From contig NZ_BMRO01000010.1 of the NCBI RefSeq assembly GCF_014648675.1, positions 11,861 through 75,860 on the forward strand: a DNA stretch of 64,000 nucleotides. Reading direction: 5' to 3'. The number at the start of each line of letters is the position of its first letter. The stretch's first letter is position 1. This document shows positions 35,234 to 43,848 of the stretch, one piece after another. Source of the stretch: Actinomadura livida. Lineage in GTDB: Bacteria; Actinomycetota; Actinomycetes; Streptosporangiales; Streptosporangiaceae. The position numbers and the translations under genes were made by a program. Under the pieces are notes generated by a model that did no database searches, was not told where the DNA came from, and was given only the letters and a program-made list of their open reading frames with translations.

Positions 35234-36495
35234 GACTGGCGTACCTGCCTTTCCAGGTCGTCTAGGACGTCGCTGAGGGCGATGAGGCCCGCGTCGTCCA
35301 AGGGTTCAGGACCGTACAGGGCCGCGCCGACGTACGTCTCGTCGTAAGGAGTGCGGTGGGCGACCGCGGTGACGATCTCCTGCGCGGCGGACGGATCCTG
35401 CGCGCTGCTGCGGGGGAGCCCGAGCAGCGGGACGAGACGTTCGCGCGCGCCCGAACGCAGCGCGTCGGAGGCCCGGTCGCGGGCGTGCCCGGCGCGGTAG
35501 AGGCGGGAGCGCCCCTCGACCGTCTCGGCCGAGCGGACGACGACCGGCAGCGCCTCCGCCACGACCGGGCCCAGGCGGCGGCCTCGCCACAGCGCCACCA
35601 GCAGCACCGCGACCAGCAGCTGGAGGATGAACAGCTTGACCCCGAACGGCAGCAGGTCGCCGAGCGACTGCTGCCCGGCCGCCGTGCCCTCGGTCGGGAT
35701 GTCCGGAACCAGCCAGACCACCGACGTGGCCGACCCCGGCGCGTCCGATCCCGGGGTGTCCGCGCCGGTGGTGTTCGTGCCCAGCAGGTTCATGGCGAGG
35801 GCCGCGTTGCCCTCTTCGGTCAGCCGCCGGTTCGTCAGCGGGGAGGCGGAGCCCAGCACGGTGACGGTCTTGGCTCCGTGCCGCACCTGGACGACCCTCG
35901 GGCCGCCGAACTCGGTCTTGTAGCACGTCGTGACGGCACCCGTGACGGAGGCCGTCACCTCGTAGGTCTCCGACTCGTGGAGGGAGACCGCTCCCGCGAG
36001 CGCGGCGGCCTGCATGGTGCAGCCGGGCTCGTCGGCGTCCTCGAAGGTCGGGCCGTCCTTGCGCACCCACGGGGCCAGGTCGGCCAGGGCGAACGACGTG
36101 GGCCGCACGAGCACCAGATCGACCTGCGCGCTCGCCAGCCGGGTCAGGTCCTCCCGGGTGAGGCGCTCGGTGCGGGTGACGAGCATGACCGACCCCGGGG
36201 CGGACTGGCGGACGGCGTCGTCCGCGTCCCGGGCCACGTGCACCGGCGTGCCGTTCTGGCGGAGGATCTCCGCGAGCGCCCGGCTCCCGTCCTGCTTCGG
36301 CGACGTCGGGTCGAGCGCCTCCGCCGAGGTCGCCGGCCGCAGCGCCGCCAGGATCACCGCGATCACGACCATCGCGAGGAGCACCGCGACCACGCCGCGG
36401 GCCGACCGCCAGCGGCGCCCCGCGACCTGCCGCGCCGACGGCGGCTCGGCGCCCGGCCCGGCCTGCGCGCTCTGCGGCGGCGTCTGCGTCACCAT
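35230..36495 (-). CDS. DUF4350 domain-containing membrane protein
   Basis: 421 residues. One helix near residue 35-55 (RGVVAVLLAMVVIAVILAALR) is followed by an extracellular-type DUF4350 domain that begins DPTSPKQDGSRALAEILRQNGTPVHVARD. A second helix (LLPFGVKLFILQLLVAVLLVALWRGRRLGP) near residue 300 leads to a cytosolic tail. Two Cys (GCTMQAA, TTCYKTE) in the exported part may pair. The family co-occurs with MoxR and DUF4129 genes. ATG at 36495; 7-nt overlap with the upstream DUF4129 gene. Confidence 0.88.
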   Translation of the reverse strand: MVTQTPPQSAQAGPGAEPPSARQVAGRRWRSARGVVAVLLAMVVIAVILAALRPATSAEALDPTSPKQDGSRALAEILRQNGTPVHVARDADDAVRQSAPGSVMLVTRTERLTREDLTRLASAQVDLVLVRPTSFALADLAPWVRKDGPTFEDADEPGCTMQAAALAGAVSLHESETYEVTASVTGAVTTCYKTEFGGPRVVQVRHGAKTVTVLGSASPLTNRRLTEEGNAALAMNLLGTNTTGADTPGSDAPGSATSVVWLVPDIPTEGTAAGQQSLGDLLPFGVKLFILQLLVAVLLVALWRGRRLGPVVAEALPVVVRSAETVEGRSRLYRAGHARDRASDALRSGARERLVPLLGLPRSSAQDPSAAQEIVTAVAHRTPYDETYVGAALYGPEPLDDAGLIALSDVLDDLERQVRQS

Positions 36496-37196
36496 CGCGG
36501 GCCCCCGTCCTCGCCGGCCGCCGCGAGCGTGAGGTCGTCGTCCTCCAGCGGCTTCGGCCGCGCGGCCCGCAGCCGCTCGTCCACGTCCTTCACCCGCGCG
36601 TACCCCTCGGCGGTGCCGGGACGGTCGCCGTACCAGACGTCGTCGAAGATCAGCACCGCGGCGCGCAGGTCGCCGGCCAGTTCCGGCAGCGCCTCGCCCG
36701 CCTCGGCCGCCAGCTCGTCGGCGGTGCGCCCGGGACGCGCCGCCAGCACGGCCCGCTCCTCCAGGTCGCGGGCCATCGCGCGGAGCCGCTCCCGGATCGC
36801 CTCGGCCCACTGCCCGGCCGCCGCGTGCCGTTCCGCCGCGTCCCTGTGGTCGAGCGCGGTGGACGGCTCGTCGTCCAGCAGGGCGTCCCGCCGGGAGCGG
36901 GGGTTGCGGCGGCCCCGCATCAGCCAGAACACCAGCGCGATGGCGAGGGCCACGACGAGGACGATCACGATGATCGACACCCAGCCGCCGCCGCTGCCCT
37001 GCGTCTCGGGGCCGGGTGACCGGCTGAGCAGATCCTGCAGCCACTCGGAGAAGGACTGCCAGACGCGCTCCAGCCAGGAGGGCCTGTCGCGCTGGTAGAT
37101 CTGCTTGTCCAGCTCGCGACGGGCCATCTCGCGGGCCTCTTCGCGGCCGACCGGGTCGAGCGGCAGGAAAGCGGACGCCGTTGATGCGGTGGTCAC
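36489..37196 (-). CDS. DUF4129 domain-containing membrane protein
   Basis: 235 residues. A hydrophilic N-terminus with EEAREMARRELDKQIYQRDRPSWLERVWQSF precedes one helix (WVSIIVIVLVVALAIALVFWLM). The C-terminal cytosolic DUF4129 module has RDAAERHAAAGQWAEAIRERLRAMARDLEERAVL and PGRTADELAAEAG. GTG at 37196 overlaps the upstream gene's stop (GTGA) and is preferred over a start 16 codons earlier. Transglutaminase-associated DUF4129 proteins are common in MoxR operons; biochemical role unknown. Confidence 0.88.
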   Translation of the reverse strand: MTTASTASAFLPLDPVGREEAREMARRELDKQIYQRDRPSWLERVWQSFSEWLQDLLSRSPGPETQGSGGGWVSIIVIVLVVALAIALVFWLMRGRRNPRSRRDALLDDEPSTALDHRDAAERHAAAGQWAEAIRERLRAMARDLEERAVLAARPGRTADELAAEAGEALPELAGDLRAAVLIFDDVWYGDRPGTAEGYARVKDVDERLRAARPKPLEDDDLTLAAAGEDGGPRW

Positions 37197-38275
37197 GGAT
37201 GCGCCCCCGTTTCCGGACGCGCCGGCTCGGGGCCCGTCCGCCACAGTTCGATGAACCCTTCCTCCGGGTCGGCCTCGTCCTCGGCGGCCGCGGAGTGGGC
37301 CCGGGGTGTCGCCGACCTGGCGGCCGCGTACCCCTTGCTGCGCAGTTCCAGGTCGAAGCCCTCGCGGCGCATCCGCCGGTCCATGTAGAGCAACGCGATC
37401 ACGCCGGCGTCGAAGGGCAGCACCACCGACCAGCTCACGATCCGCCCGAGGGTGTCCACGGCGAGCGCGGCCACCGTCGAGTCGGCGCCAGAGGAGTCAC
37501 CGAAGAAGACCAGCTGCACGAACAGGAACGGGATCCGCAGTGCGAAGAAGCCCATGAACACGGTGATGAGCAAGGCCAGCAGAAGTGTGCCGCACGTCCG
37601 CCACCATCGGCCCTTGGACAACGTCACCGCGCGGCGAAGCGCGCCACCGACGGTCTGCCTCTCCAGAACGACCGCTGGGACGGCAAGGACGAACAGGAGG
37701 TAGAGCCAGACCATGAGGCCGATGCCGACGGGGAAGCCCACCACGGCCGCCGCCGCGCTGAGCCCGGGGTTCGCGTCAACGGAGAGGAGCAGGAGGAACG
37801 GCACGATCGGCAGGATCAGTGCGCCCAGGGAGATCCCCATGACGGCCGCCGCTGTGACGACCAGCCTGCCGAGTCTCGGACGGGCGTCCCGCCACGCCTG
37901 CCTGGGCGCGATGTACATGCCCACTAGCTCGCGACCCAGGATCGGCGCCAGCAGCCCCGACAGCAGGAGGATCCCGTAGGCCGACAGGATGAGCCCCAGA
38001 ACCGTGAGGGTGAGCTGCGCTCCCAGCGACTCGAGCAGGACTTCCGGAGTGAGCTCGTCCCGGGCCTCGTCGCCGATGAAGAAGTACGCGGCGATCGAGC
38101 TCGTGACCTGGATGACCGTGCTGATCACTACCGCGAGCCCGAGTGACGTTCGCGGGCGCCGCCGGATCCCGGCGATCGCCCCGTCCAGCATCTCCGAGAT
38201 GGACAGCGGGCGGAACGGGACGGCCTGCGCGTCCAGCGCGTCGGCGTCGTCGTCCCGGCCGTCCGGTCCCGGCAT
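37193..38275 (-). CDS. Multi-pass membrane protein heading the DUF4129-MoxR operon
   Basis: 360 residues with about six helices. The N-terminal motif FRPLSISEMLDGAIAGIRRRPRTSLGLAVVIS resembles the membrane domain of glycerophosphodiester phosphodiesterase-like proteins (DUF7544/DUF7847 group, tentative). A second signature is YLLFVLAVPAVVLERQTVGGALRRAVTLSKGRWWRTCGTLLL. The C-terminal tail is acidic and ends in GHP-type low complexity. It is the first gene of a five-gene operon in which each neighbour overlaps (37193-37196, 36489-36495, 35230-35233, 34187). It is divergent from mtrA. Confidence 0.8.
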   Translation of the reverse strand: MPGPDGRDDDADALDAQAVPFRPLSISEMLDGAIAGIRRRPRTSLGLAVVISTVIQVTSSIAAYFFIGDEARDELTPEVLLESLGAQLTLTVLGLILSAYGILLLSGLLAPILGRELVGMYIAPRQAWRDARPRLGRLVVTAAAVMGISLGALILPIVPFLLLLSVDANPGLSAAAAVVGFPVGIGLMVWLYLLFVLAVPAVVLERQTVGGALRRAVTLSKGRWWRTCGTLLLALLITVFMGFFALRIPFLFVQLVFFGDSSGADSTVAALAVDTLGRIVSWSVVLPFDAGVIALLYMDRRMRREGFDLELRSKGYAAARSATPRAHSAAAEDEADPEEGFIELWRTGPEPARPETGAHP

Positions 38276-38508
38276 CTCGGCTCCTGCGGTCTCTGGCGAG
38301 TCCTGCGATGTCCCGCGGGGCCGCGCCCCGGCGGAGGTCTGCCCGGCGCGTCCGCCCCGCGACCCCCGTTCCGGGCCCCGCCGCGACCGCCGGTCACGTC
38401 ATCCTGTCACGGGCGGGGTGCCGCGTTTGCCGTCCCCGGCCCGATGCGTGTCGGTCTGCGGTATTACCTGGAGGGCCGGGCGCCGTATCTCGCCTGTACC
38501 TCGGCCCC

Positions 38509-38539
38509 TTGCGCGCGTTTCGGCGGTCGCCCCTACAAT
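38509..38539 (+). promoter_or_regulatory. Candidate mtrA promoter
   Basis: TACAAT (38534-38539) is the best -10 hexamer in this part of the window. TTGCGC (38509-38514) could be a -35, 19 nt away. The predicted start near 38546 would leave a leader of about 210 nt before mtrA, which includes the small leader ORF at 38572. Confidence 0.45.
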
Positions 38540-38571
38540 CCCCTGCCGCCCCCTCGAAACCCGGGAGAGCC

Positions 38572-38745
38572 ATGGACGACACAAACGCGGGTAACCTGGC
38601 ACGCCAAGGCATAACTCTCCCTGGCGAGGTGGGGCGGGAGCACCGCGCCTGCGAGTACCTTCCATCCGGTGTCCGGCGAGGTCCGGCACCCGCCGTACCC
38701 GGCGACGATGCGGAGCACTCACTCCACCGAACCCCGACTTTGTGA
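38572..38745 (+). CDS. Possible leader peptide upstream of mtrA (57 aa)
   Basis: A short reading frame with a good ribosome site (GGGAGAG, 2-4 nt before the ATG). Its stop is 11 nt before the mtrA ATG, while mtrA itself lacks a clear ribosome site. Product begins MDDTNAGNLARQG and has no recognisable domain. Wobble-position GC is only moderate, unlike real genes here, so it may instead be untranslated leader. If translated, it could couple to mtrA translation. Confidence 0.25.
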   Translation: MDDTNAGNLARQGITLPGEVGREHRACEYLPSGVRRGPAPAVPGDDAEHSLHRTPTL

Positions 38746-38756
38746 CGATGAGGGCC

Positions 38757-39434
38757 ATGAGAGGACGTGTACTGGTCGTCGACGACGACCTCGCGCTCGC
38801 CGAGATGCTCGGCATCGTGCTGAGGGGCGAGGGCTTCGAACCCTCGTTCGTCCACGACGGCGACAAGGCGCTCGAGGCGTTCCGGGAGACCCGGCCGGAC
38901 CTCGTGCTGCTCGACCTGATGCTTCCGGGCGCGGACGGCATCGACGTCTGCCGCCAGATCCGCGCCGAGTCCGGCGTGCCGATCGTCATGCTGACCGCCA
39001 AGAGCGACACCGTGGACGTCGTCCTCGGCCTGGAGTCGGGCGCCGACGACTACATCGTCAAGCCCTTCAAGCCCAAGGAACTGGTGGCGCGCGTGCGCGC
39101 CCGCCTGCGCCGCACCGACGAGCCCGCGCCCGAGACCCTGCAGATCGGCGACATCACCATCGACGTGGCCGGCCACTCGGTCAAGCGCGGCGACCGGCAC
39201 ATCCCGCTGACGCCGCTGGAGTTCGACCTCCTCGTGGCGCTGGCCCGCAAGCCCCGGCAGGTGTTCACCCGCGAGGTCCTGCTGGAGCAGGTGTGGGGCT
39301 ACCGGCACGCCGCCGACACCCGCCTGGTGAACGTCCACGTGCAGCGGCTCCGCGCCAAGATCGAACGTGACCCGGAGCGGCCCGAGATAGTCGTCACCGT
39401 CCGCGGCGTCGGCTACAAGGCCGGTCCCGCCTGA
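38757..39434 (+). CDS. mtrA: Response regulator MtrA
   Basis: A 225-residue OmpR/PhoB-type regulator, the partner of MtrB. The receiver begins RGRVLVVDDDLALAEMLGIVLRGEGFEPSFV, with phospho-acceptor Asp in LVLLDLMLPGADG and Lys in VKPFKPKEL. The winged helix has LTPLEFDLLVALARKPRQVFTREVLLEQVWGY and ends VVTVRGVGYKAGPA, almost identical to known MtrA. It controls cell-wall, division and replication genes in mycobacteria and development in Streptomyces. ATG at 38757 matches homologues; ATG 38748 and GTG 38742 are alternatives. Confidence 0.96.
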   Translation: MRGRVLVVDDDLALAEMLGIVLRGEGFEPSFVHDGDKALEAFRETRPDLVLLDLMLPGADGIDVCRQIRAESGVPIVMLTAKSDTVDVVLGLESGADDYIVKPFKPKELVARVRARLRRTDEPAPETLQIGDITIDVAGHSVKRGDRHIPLTPLEFDLLVALARKPRQVFTREVLLEQVWGYRHAADTRLVNVHVQRLRAKIERDPERPEIVVTVRGVGYKAGPA

Positions 39435-39466
39435 TCGGCCGGATGCCGGATGACCTCCTCCTTCCC

Positions 39467-39496
39467 TTGACATCGCGTACGATGTCCTCACATATC
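39467..39496 (+). promoter_or_regulatory. Candidate mtrB-lpqB promoter with palindrome
   Basis: A perfect -35 TTGACA (39467-39472) is followed 17-18 nt later by ACATAT/CATATC (39490-39496). Within the spacer lies a perfect inverted repeat GACATCG (39469-39475) and CGATGTC (39480-39486) around CGTA, covering the -35 edge. A repressor or MtrA itself could bind there. The 217-nt gap between mtrA and mtrB makes an internal promoter plausible. Confidence 0.6.
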
Positions 39497-39651
39497 GTGA
39501 CAGAGCGTGGCCCGGTAGCTCACTTGCCGTGACGCCCTAGCGCAGCACCCGCCGACACCGACCCGCCGTATCCCCGTGGCACGCCGATGACCGTTGAGCA
39601 CTCCCGCGGAAACCCGCGCTTCCCAGGGCCGCGCCGCTTCCCGGACCTCCC

Positions 39652-41289
39652 ATGAGGGCCGACATGAAGCGGGCCAAGCGGTTCGTCCGGCGTGGGCTGA
39701 TCGCCGCCCAGCGCGTCCTGCGGGGAGCCGTCCGCAGCGGCTACACGCGCTGGCGCCGGTCGATCCAGGTACGTGTCGTCACGTCCACGCTGTTCATTTC
39801 GGCGATCGTGGTCGCCATCCTGGGCGCGTTCCTGATGCAGCAGATCTCGTCGGCGCTCATGGACGCGAAGGTCAAGGCGGCGCGCCTCCAGTTGGACGAC
39901 GGCCTGGCGCAGGTCCAGCGCGACCTGGGCAACTCGCCCGGGGACGACAGCAGGCTCAACACGACGATCGACCGGCTGAAGTCCCGCAGTGGCCCGACCG
40001 GGCTGTACGAGGTCTACATCCGCGACACCACGGAGCAGTACTTCGACGGGTACACGACCAACGAACTGCGCCAGGAGAGTGTCCCGCCGCGGCTTCGGGA
40101 GAAGCTGCAGACCGCTCCCCAGGGAACTCGTGCCTACACCTACGGCGAACTGTCCTACGTGGGTGACCGCCCGTCCGAAAGTGGCCTCATCGTCGGGGGC
40201 AGGACGGGCCAGTTCGAGCTGTACTACCTGTTCTCCCTTGAAGAGGAGCAGCGCACCCTGACCAACGTGGGGCGATCCCTGGCCGGCGTTGGCATCGTCC
40301 TGGTGCTGCTCCTGGCCGCGATCGCCTCACTGGTGACACGCCAGGTCGTCATACCTGTGCGATTGGCCGCGCAGGGGGCGCAACGGCTCGCCGCGGGACG
40401 GCTGGAAGAGCGCATGAGGGTCCGCGGTGAGGACGACCTGGCGCGCCTCGCCCGCTCCTTCAACGAGATGGCCGCGAACCTTCAGGAGAAGATCGGCGAG
40501 CTGGAAGACCTGTCCCAGGTGCAGCGCCAGTTCGTCTCCGACGTGTCCCACGAGCTGCGCACGCCCCTGACCACCATCAGGATCGCCGCCGACATGCTCT
40601 ACGAGAACCGCGACAGCTTCGGCGACCCGTCCGTGGGGAGGTCCGCGGAGCTGCTGCAGAGCCAGCTGGAGCGTTTCGAGGCGCTCCTGGCAGACCTTCT
40701 GGAGATCAGCCGCCACGACGCGGGCGCGGCGACACTGGACGCGGAGTCCCTCGACATGCGCGACCTCGTCCTGCGCGTCGTGGGGGACATCCAGGGACTG
40801 GCCGAACGCAAGGGCAGCAAGGTCGTGCTGCAACTGCCCGGCGAGCCGTGCATGGCCGAAGTCGACCGCCGCCGTGTCGAGCGCATCCTGCGCAACCTCC
40901 TCGTCAACGCCGTCGAGCACGGGGACGGGGAGGACATCATCGTGTCCGTGGCCGCCGACCGCGACGCCGTGGCCGTCGCCGTGCGCGACCACGGGGTCGG
41001 GCTCAAGCCGGGGGAGGGCCAGATGGTCTTCGACCGCTTCTGGCGCGCCGACCCCGCCCGCGCCCGCACCACCGGAGGCACCGGCCTCGGCCTGTCGATC
41101 TCCCGCGAGGACGCGCAGCTCCACGGCGGCTGGCTGCAGGCGTGGGGAGAGCCCGGTGTGGGCTCCCAGTTCCGCCTCTCGCTGCCTCGCGTGGCCGGGG
41201 CCGAGCTGAGGGGCTCGCCGCTCCCGCTCGTCCCTCCTGGGGCCGGTGACGCCCGTCCGCTGTTCGCGGAACTGGAGGTGCAGGAATGA
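39652..41289 (+). CDS. mtrB: Sensor histidine kinase MtrB
   Basis: 545 residues. The basic N-terminus (KRAKRFVRRGLIAAQRVLRG) precedes helix 1 (STLFISAIVVAILGAFLM), an extracellular sensor of about 150 residues, helix 2 (VGIVLVLLLAAIASLVTRQVV), a HAMP domain, the H box SDVSHELRTPLTTIRIAADML and the ATPase (N box NLLVNAVEHG, G boxes DHGVGL and GGTGLGLSISREDAQLHGG). It phosphorylates MtrA. The LpqB start overlaps its stop (ATGA), as in other actinobacteria. ATG at 39652; the ATG four codons later is possible. Confidence 0.96.
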   Translation: MRADMKRAKRFVRRGLIAAQRVLRGAVRSGYTRWRRSIQVRVVTSTLFISAIVVAILGAFLMQQISSALMDAKVKAARLQLDDGLAQVQRDLGNSPGDDSRLNTTIDRLKSRSGPTGLYEVYIRDTTEQYFDGYTTNELRQESVPPRLREKLQTAPQGTRAYTYGELSYVGDRPSESGLIVGGRTGQFELYYLFSLEEEQRTLTNVGRSLAGVGIVLVLLLAAIASLVTRQVVIPVRLAAQGAQRLAAGRLEERMRVRGEDDLARLARSFNEMAANLQEKIGELEDLSQVQRQFVSDVSHELRTPLTTIRIAADMLYENRDSFGDPSVGRSAELLQSQLERFEALLADLLEISRHDAGAATLDAESLDMRDLVLRVVGDIQGLAERKGSKVVLQLPGEPCMAEVDRRRVERILRNLLVNAVEHGDGEDIIVSVAADRDAVAVAVRDHGVGLKPGEGQMVFDRFWRADPARARTTGGTGLGLSISREDAQLHGGWLQAWGEPGVGSQFRLSLPRVAGAELRGSPLPLVPPGAGDARPLFAELEVQE

Positions 41290-43067
41290 CCGGCCGGATC
41301 GCGCGCCTCCTCGCGGCCGCCGCCCTCCTCCTGGGCGGCGCCGGATGCGCGAACGTCCCGAGCGGCGGGCAGGTCGTGACGGGTGAGTCGGCCGAGCGCG
41401 CCGAGCGGGTCGACGACCCCTACGTCCGGCTGATCCCGGTCAAACCGCGCCCCGAGTGGGGCCCGGCACAGATCGTCTCCGGGTTCCTCGCCGCGTCCGC
41501 GAGCTTCGACGACAACCACAAGGTCGCCAGGCTCTACCTCGGCAAGCAGAACTCCTGGGACCCGGGCCTTCGGCCCTCTGTGACCGTCCTGGCGAGCCGC
41601 ATCACCGACCCGCAGATCGTCAAGGCGACCGACGACCAGGCCACGGTCAGGATCACCGGGGAGGAAGTCGGGACCATCAGTTCCGACGGCCAGTACACCG
41701 CGTCCCCGAAGGCGCTCGACGCCACGTTCCAGCTCGCCAAGAACCAGCAGGGCGTCTGGCGCATCACCAGCCTCCCCGGCGGTGAGAAGGCGGGCCTCCT
41801 GCTCACTCAGGACGACGTCGAGCGCGCCATGCGCACCGTCAACCTGTTCTTCTACGCGCCCGACCGGCACACGCTCGTCCCCAACGGCATCTTCCTGCCG
41901 GTCGTGAACCGCCAGACCCTGCCGACCCAGCTCGTCCACGCGCTGCTGACCGGCCCGACCTCCTGGCTCAAGGGCGCCGTCCAGACCGCCTTCCCGGAGG
42001 GGACCCGGCTGAAGCGCCGCGTCCAGGTCAGCAACGAGGTCGCCACGGTCGACCTCACCAAGGAGGCGCGCACGGGCAACCTCGACCGGATGTCGGCACA
42101 GCTCAGCTGGACGATGCGCCAGCTCTCGGAGATCAAGCGCTGGCAGTTGCGGATCGACGGCGAACCGGTCACCCCCAGCGGCATGGACTCCACCCAGCCC
42201 GTGCACGCCTGGGAGGTCAACTCGCCCGACGGGCGCACCCCGCACGACGAGGCCCACCAGAACGCCTATGTCGTCGGCCCGTCCGGCTTCATCGGCACCC
42301 TGGAGGAGGACCGCGCCCAGCCCGTCGTGACCGGTCCCGCCGGAAGCCTCTCCCGGCCCGCCGTCGCCCCCGACTACCAGGAGGTCGCCGGACTGAGCGC
42401 CGATGAAGCCCAGCTCCTCGTCGCCGCCCCCGTCACCGGGACGCCCGCCACCCGCGTAGTGCTGACCGCCAAGGAGGGAGCCCGATTCACCGCACCTTCA
42501 TGGAGCCGTGACGGCACCCTGTGGGTCGTGGAGAGCAAGGAGGACGAATCCTGGCTCTGGGTGCGCCGACGTGGGGAGGAGCCTGTGCGCGCGGCCCACT
42601 GGGGTCTGGGCGGACGTCAGGTTCTGGAGTTCCGCGTCGCCCGCGATGGGGTCCGCGCGGCGGTCATCGCCCATGTCGACGGCCGTCCCCAGGTGCAGAT
42701 CGGCCGCATCGCCCACGCCCCTGACGGCTCGCTGGACGTCGGCTCGTTCCTGCCCGTGAGCTCGGAGTTGCAGGACGCCGTCGACATCGCCTGGCGCGAC
42801 TACAACACGCTCGCCGTCCTCGGCCGCGCCAACCGCGACTCGCAGACCCTCCCGTTCCTGATGCCGATCAGCGGGAGCGCGATCACGTCCCTCGGCGTCG
42901 GTTCCCTGGGCGAGCCCCAGACGATCGCCGCCGCCCCCGGCGCCCCGATCCTCATCGGCACCCGCTCGTCCGGCAAGGACCAGGTGTGCCGCCAGCGGTC
43001 CCCCAGCAACTCCTACAGCCCGTGGATCTGCCCCACACCGGCCAAGGACCCCAGCTACCCCCGCTGA
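41286..43067 (+). CDS. lpqB: Lipoprotein LpqB, MtrAB accessory factor
   Basis: 593 residues. A lipoprotein signal peptide (RIARLLAAAALLLGGAGCAN, lipobox LGGAGC with lipidated Cys near residue 21) is followed by a GerMN domain (VNLFFYAPDRHTLVPNGIFLPVVNRQT ... LLTGPTSWLKGAV) and a C-terminal beta-propeller (residues ~320-590; EEDRAQPVVTGPAG, WSRDGTLWVVESKED). LpqB interacts with the MtrB extracellular domain and affects signalling and cell-wall homeostasis (known in mycobacteria). The 4-nt overlap with mtrB indicates translational coupling. Confidence 0.95.
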   Translation: MTGRIARLLAAAALLLGGAGCANVPSGGQVVTGESAERAERVDDPYVRLIPVKPRPEWGPAQIVSGFLAASASFDDNHKVARLYLGKQNSWDPGLRPSVTVLASRITDPQIVKATDDQATVRITGEEVGTISSDGQYTASPKALDATFQLAKNQQGVWRITSLPGGEKAGLLLTQDDVERAMRTVNLFFYAPDRHTLVPNGIFLPVVNRQTLPTQLVHALLTGPTSWLKGAVQTAFPEGTRLKRRVQVSNEVATVDLTKEARTGNLDRMSAQLSWTMRQLSEIKRWQLRIDGEPVTPSGMDSTQPVHAWEVNSPDGRTPHDEAHQNAYVVGPSGFIGTLEEDRAQPVVTGPAGSLSRPAVAPDYQEVAGLSADEAQLLVAAPVTGTPATRVVLTAKEGARFTAPSWSRDGTLWVVESKEDESWLWVRRRGEEPVRAAHWGLGGRQVLEFRVARDGVRAAVIAHVDGRPQVQIGRIAHAPDGSLDVGSFLPVSSELQDAVDIAWRDYNTLAVLGRANRDSQTLPFLMPISGSAITSLGVGSLGEPQTIAAAPGAPILIGTRSSGKDQVCRQRSPSNSYSPWICPTPAKDPSYPR

Positions 43068-43085
43068 CGCGACACGCCCGGGAAG

Positions 43086-43094
43086 TTATCCACA
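43086..43094 (+). promoter_or_regulatory. Perfect DnaA box upstream of comF
   Basis: TTATCCACA matches the consensus DnaA 9-mer exactly, 49 nt before the comF ATG and 19 nt after the lpqB stop. It is a single box with no cluster, so not an origin. It could make comF expression respond to DnaA or titrate the protein. Confidence 0.6.
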
Positions 43095-43143
43095 GGTCGC
43101 CGAATTCGGGACGCGCGCCGGCCGGCGGCCGCATCGTCGAGGC

Positions 43144-43848
43144 ATGAACTTCCTTGCGGACTTGCTCGACCTGATCCTCCCGGAGCACTGCGCCGGATGC
43201 GGCTTGGCTCCCGTCCTCCTCTGCGACGCGTGCGCCCTCCCCCTCCAGGGCCCCGCGAGACCCGCCAGGACGGCCCCTGAGGGCCTCCCGCCCCCGTGGA
43301 CGGTCACCACCTACGAGGGCCCGCTACGAGCGATCCTGGCCGCCTACAAGGAGCATGGCCGCACGGCCCTGGCCGCCCCGCTGGGCGAGGCCCTGGCCAC
43401 GGCCGTCAAGGCCGCCCTGACTCCCCACCATCTCCCGACCACCCGGGAGGCGCATCGAGGGCACGATCCGCCGTCGCTGGTGTGGGTCCCGTCGAGGCGC
43501 CTGGCCACCCGCCGCCGCGGCCACGACGCCCTGCGAGGACTGGTGGACGTCGCCGCGCAACGCCTGCGCACGACCGGCGTACCGGTGATCTGCGTGGACG
43601 CCCTAAGGCAACGCGGCCGCGTGGCCGACCAGGCCGCGCTGACGGCAAGGGAACGCACCACCAACCTGGCAGGGGCACTAGACGTCACCTCACCCACCCA
43701 GATCGCCGGCCGCCCGGTAGTTCTGGTGGACGACGTCGTGACAACCGGCGCCTCCCTAGCCGAAGCGGCCCGATCCCTACGCAAGGCAGGAGCCGACCTC
43801 CTGGGCACCGCCACCATCGCAGCCACCCCCCGCCACCACCCCGCCTAA
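43144..43848 (+). CDS. comF: ComF-family phosphoribosyltransferase-like protein
   Basis: 234 residues. N-terminal zinc-finger-like cysteines HCAGCGLAPVLLCDACALPL, then a ComF core YEGPLRAILAAYKEHGR and the PRPP-binding signature VVLVDDVVTTGASLAEAARSLRKAGA. ComFC in Firmicutes supports DNA uptake; in actinobacteria the role is unclear, but comF next to mtrAB-lpqB and the hibernation factor is conserved. The gene follows lpqB by 76 nt. Confidence 0.92.
   Translation: MNFLADLLDLILPEHCAGCGLAPVLLCDACALPLQGPARPARTAPEGLPPPWTVTTYEGPLRAILAAYKEHGRTALAAPLGEALATAVKAALTPHHLPTTREAHRGHDPPSLVWVPSRRLATRRRGHDALRGLVDVAAQRLRTTGVPVICVDALRQRGRVADQAALTARERTTNLAGALDVTSPTQIAGRPVVLVDDVVTTGASLAEAARSLRKAGADLLGTATIAATPRHHPA

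Noticed and set aside
43086-43094. Replication origin
   Set aside because: Only one DnaA box and no dnaA, dnaN or AT-rich unwinding region.
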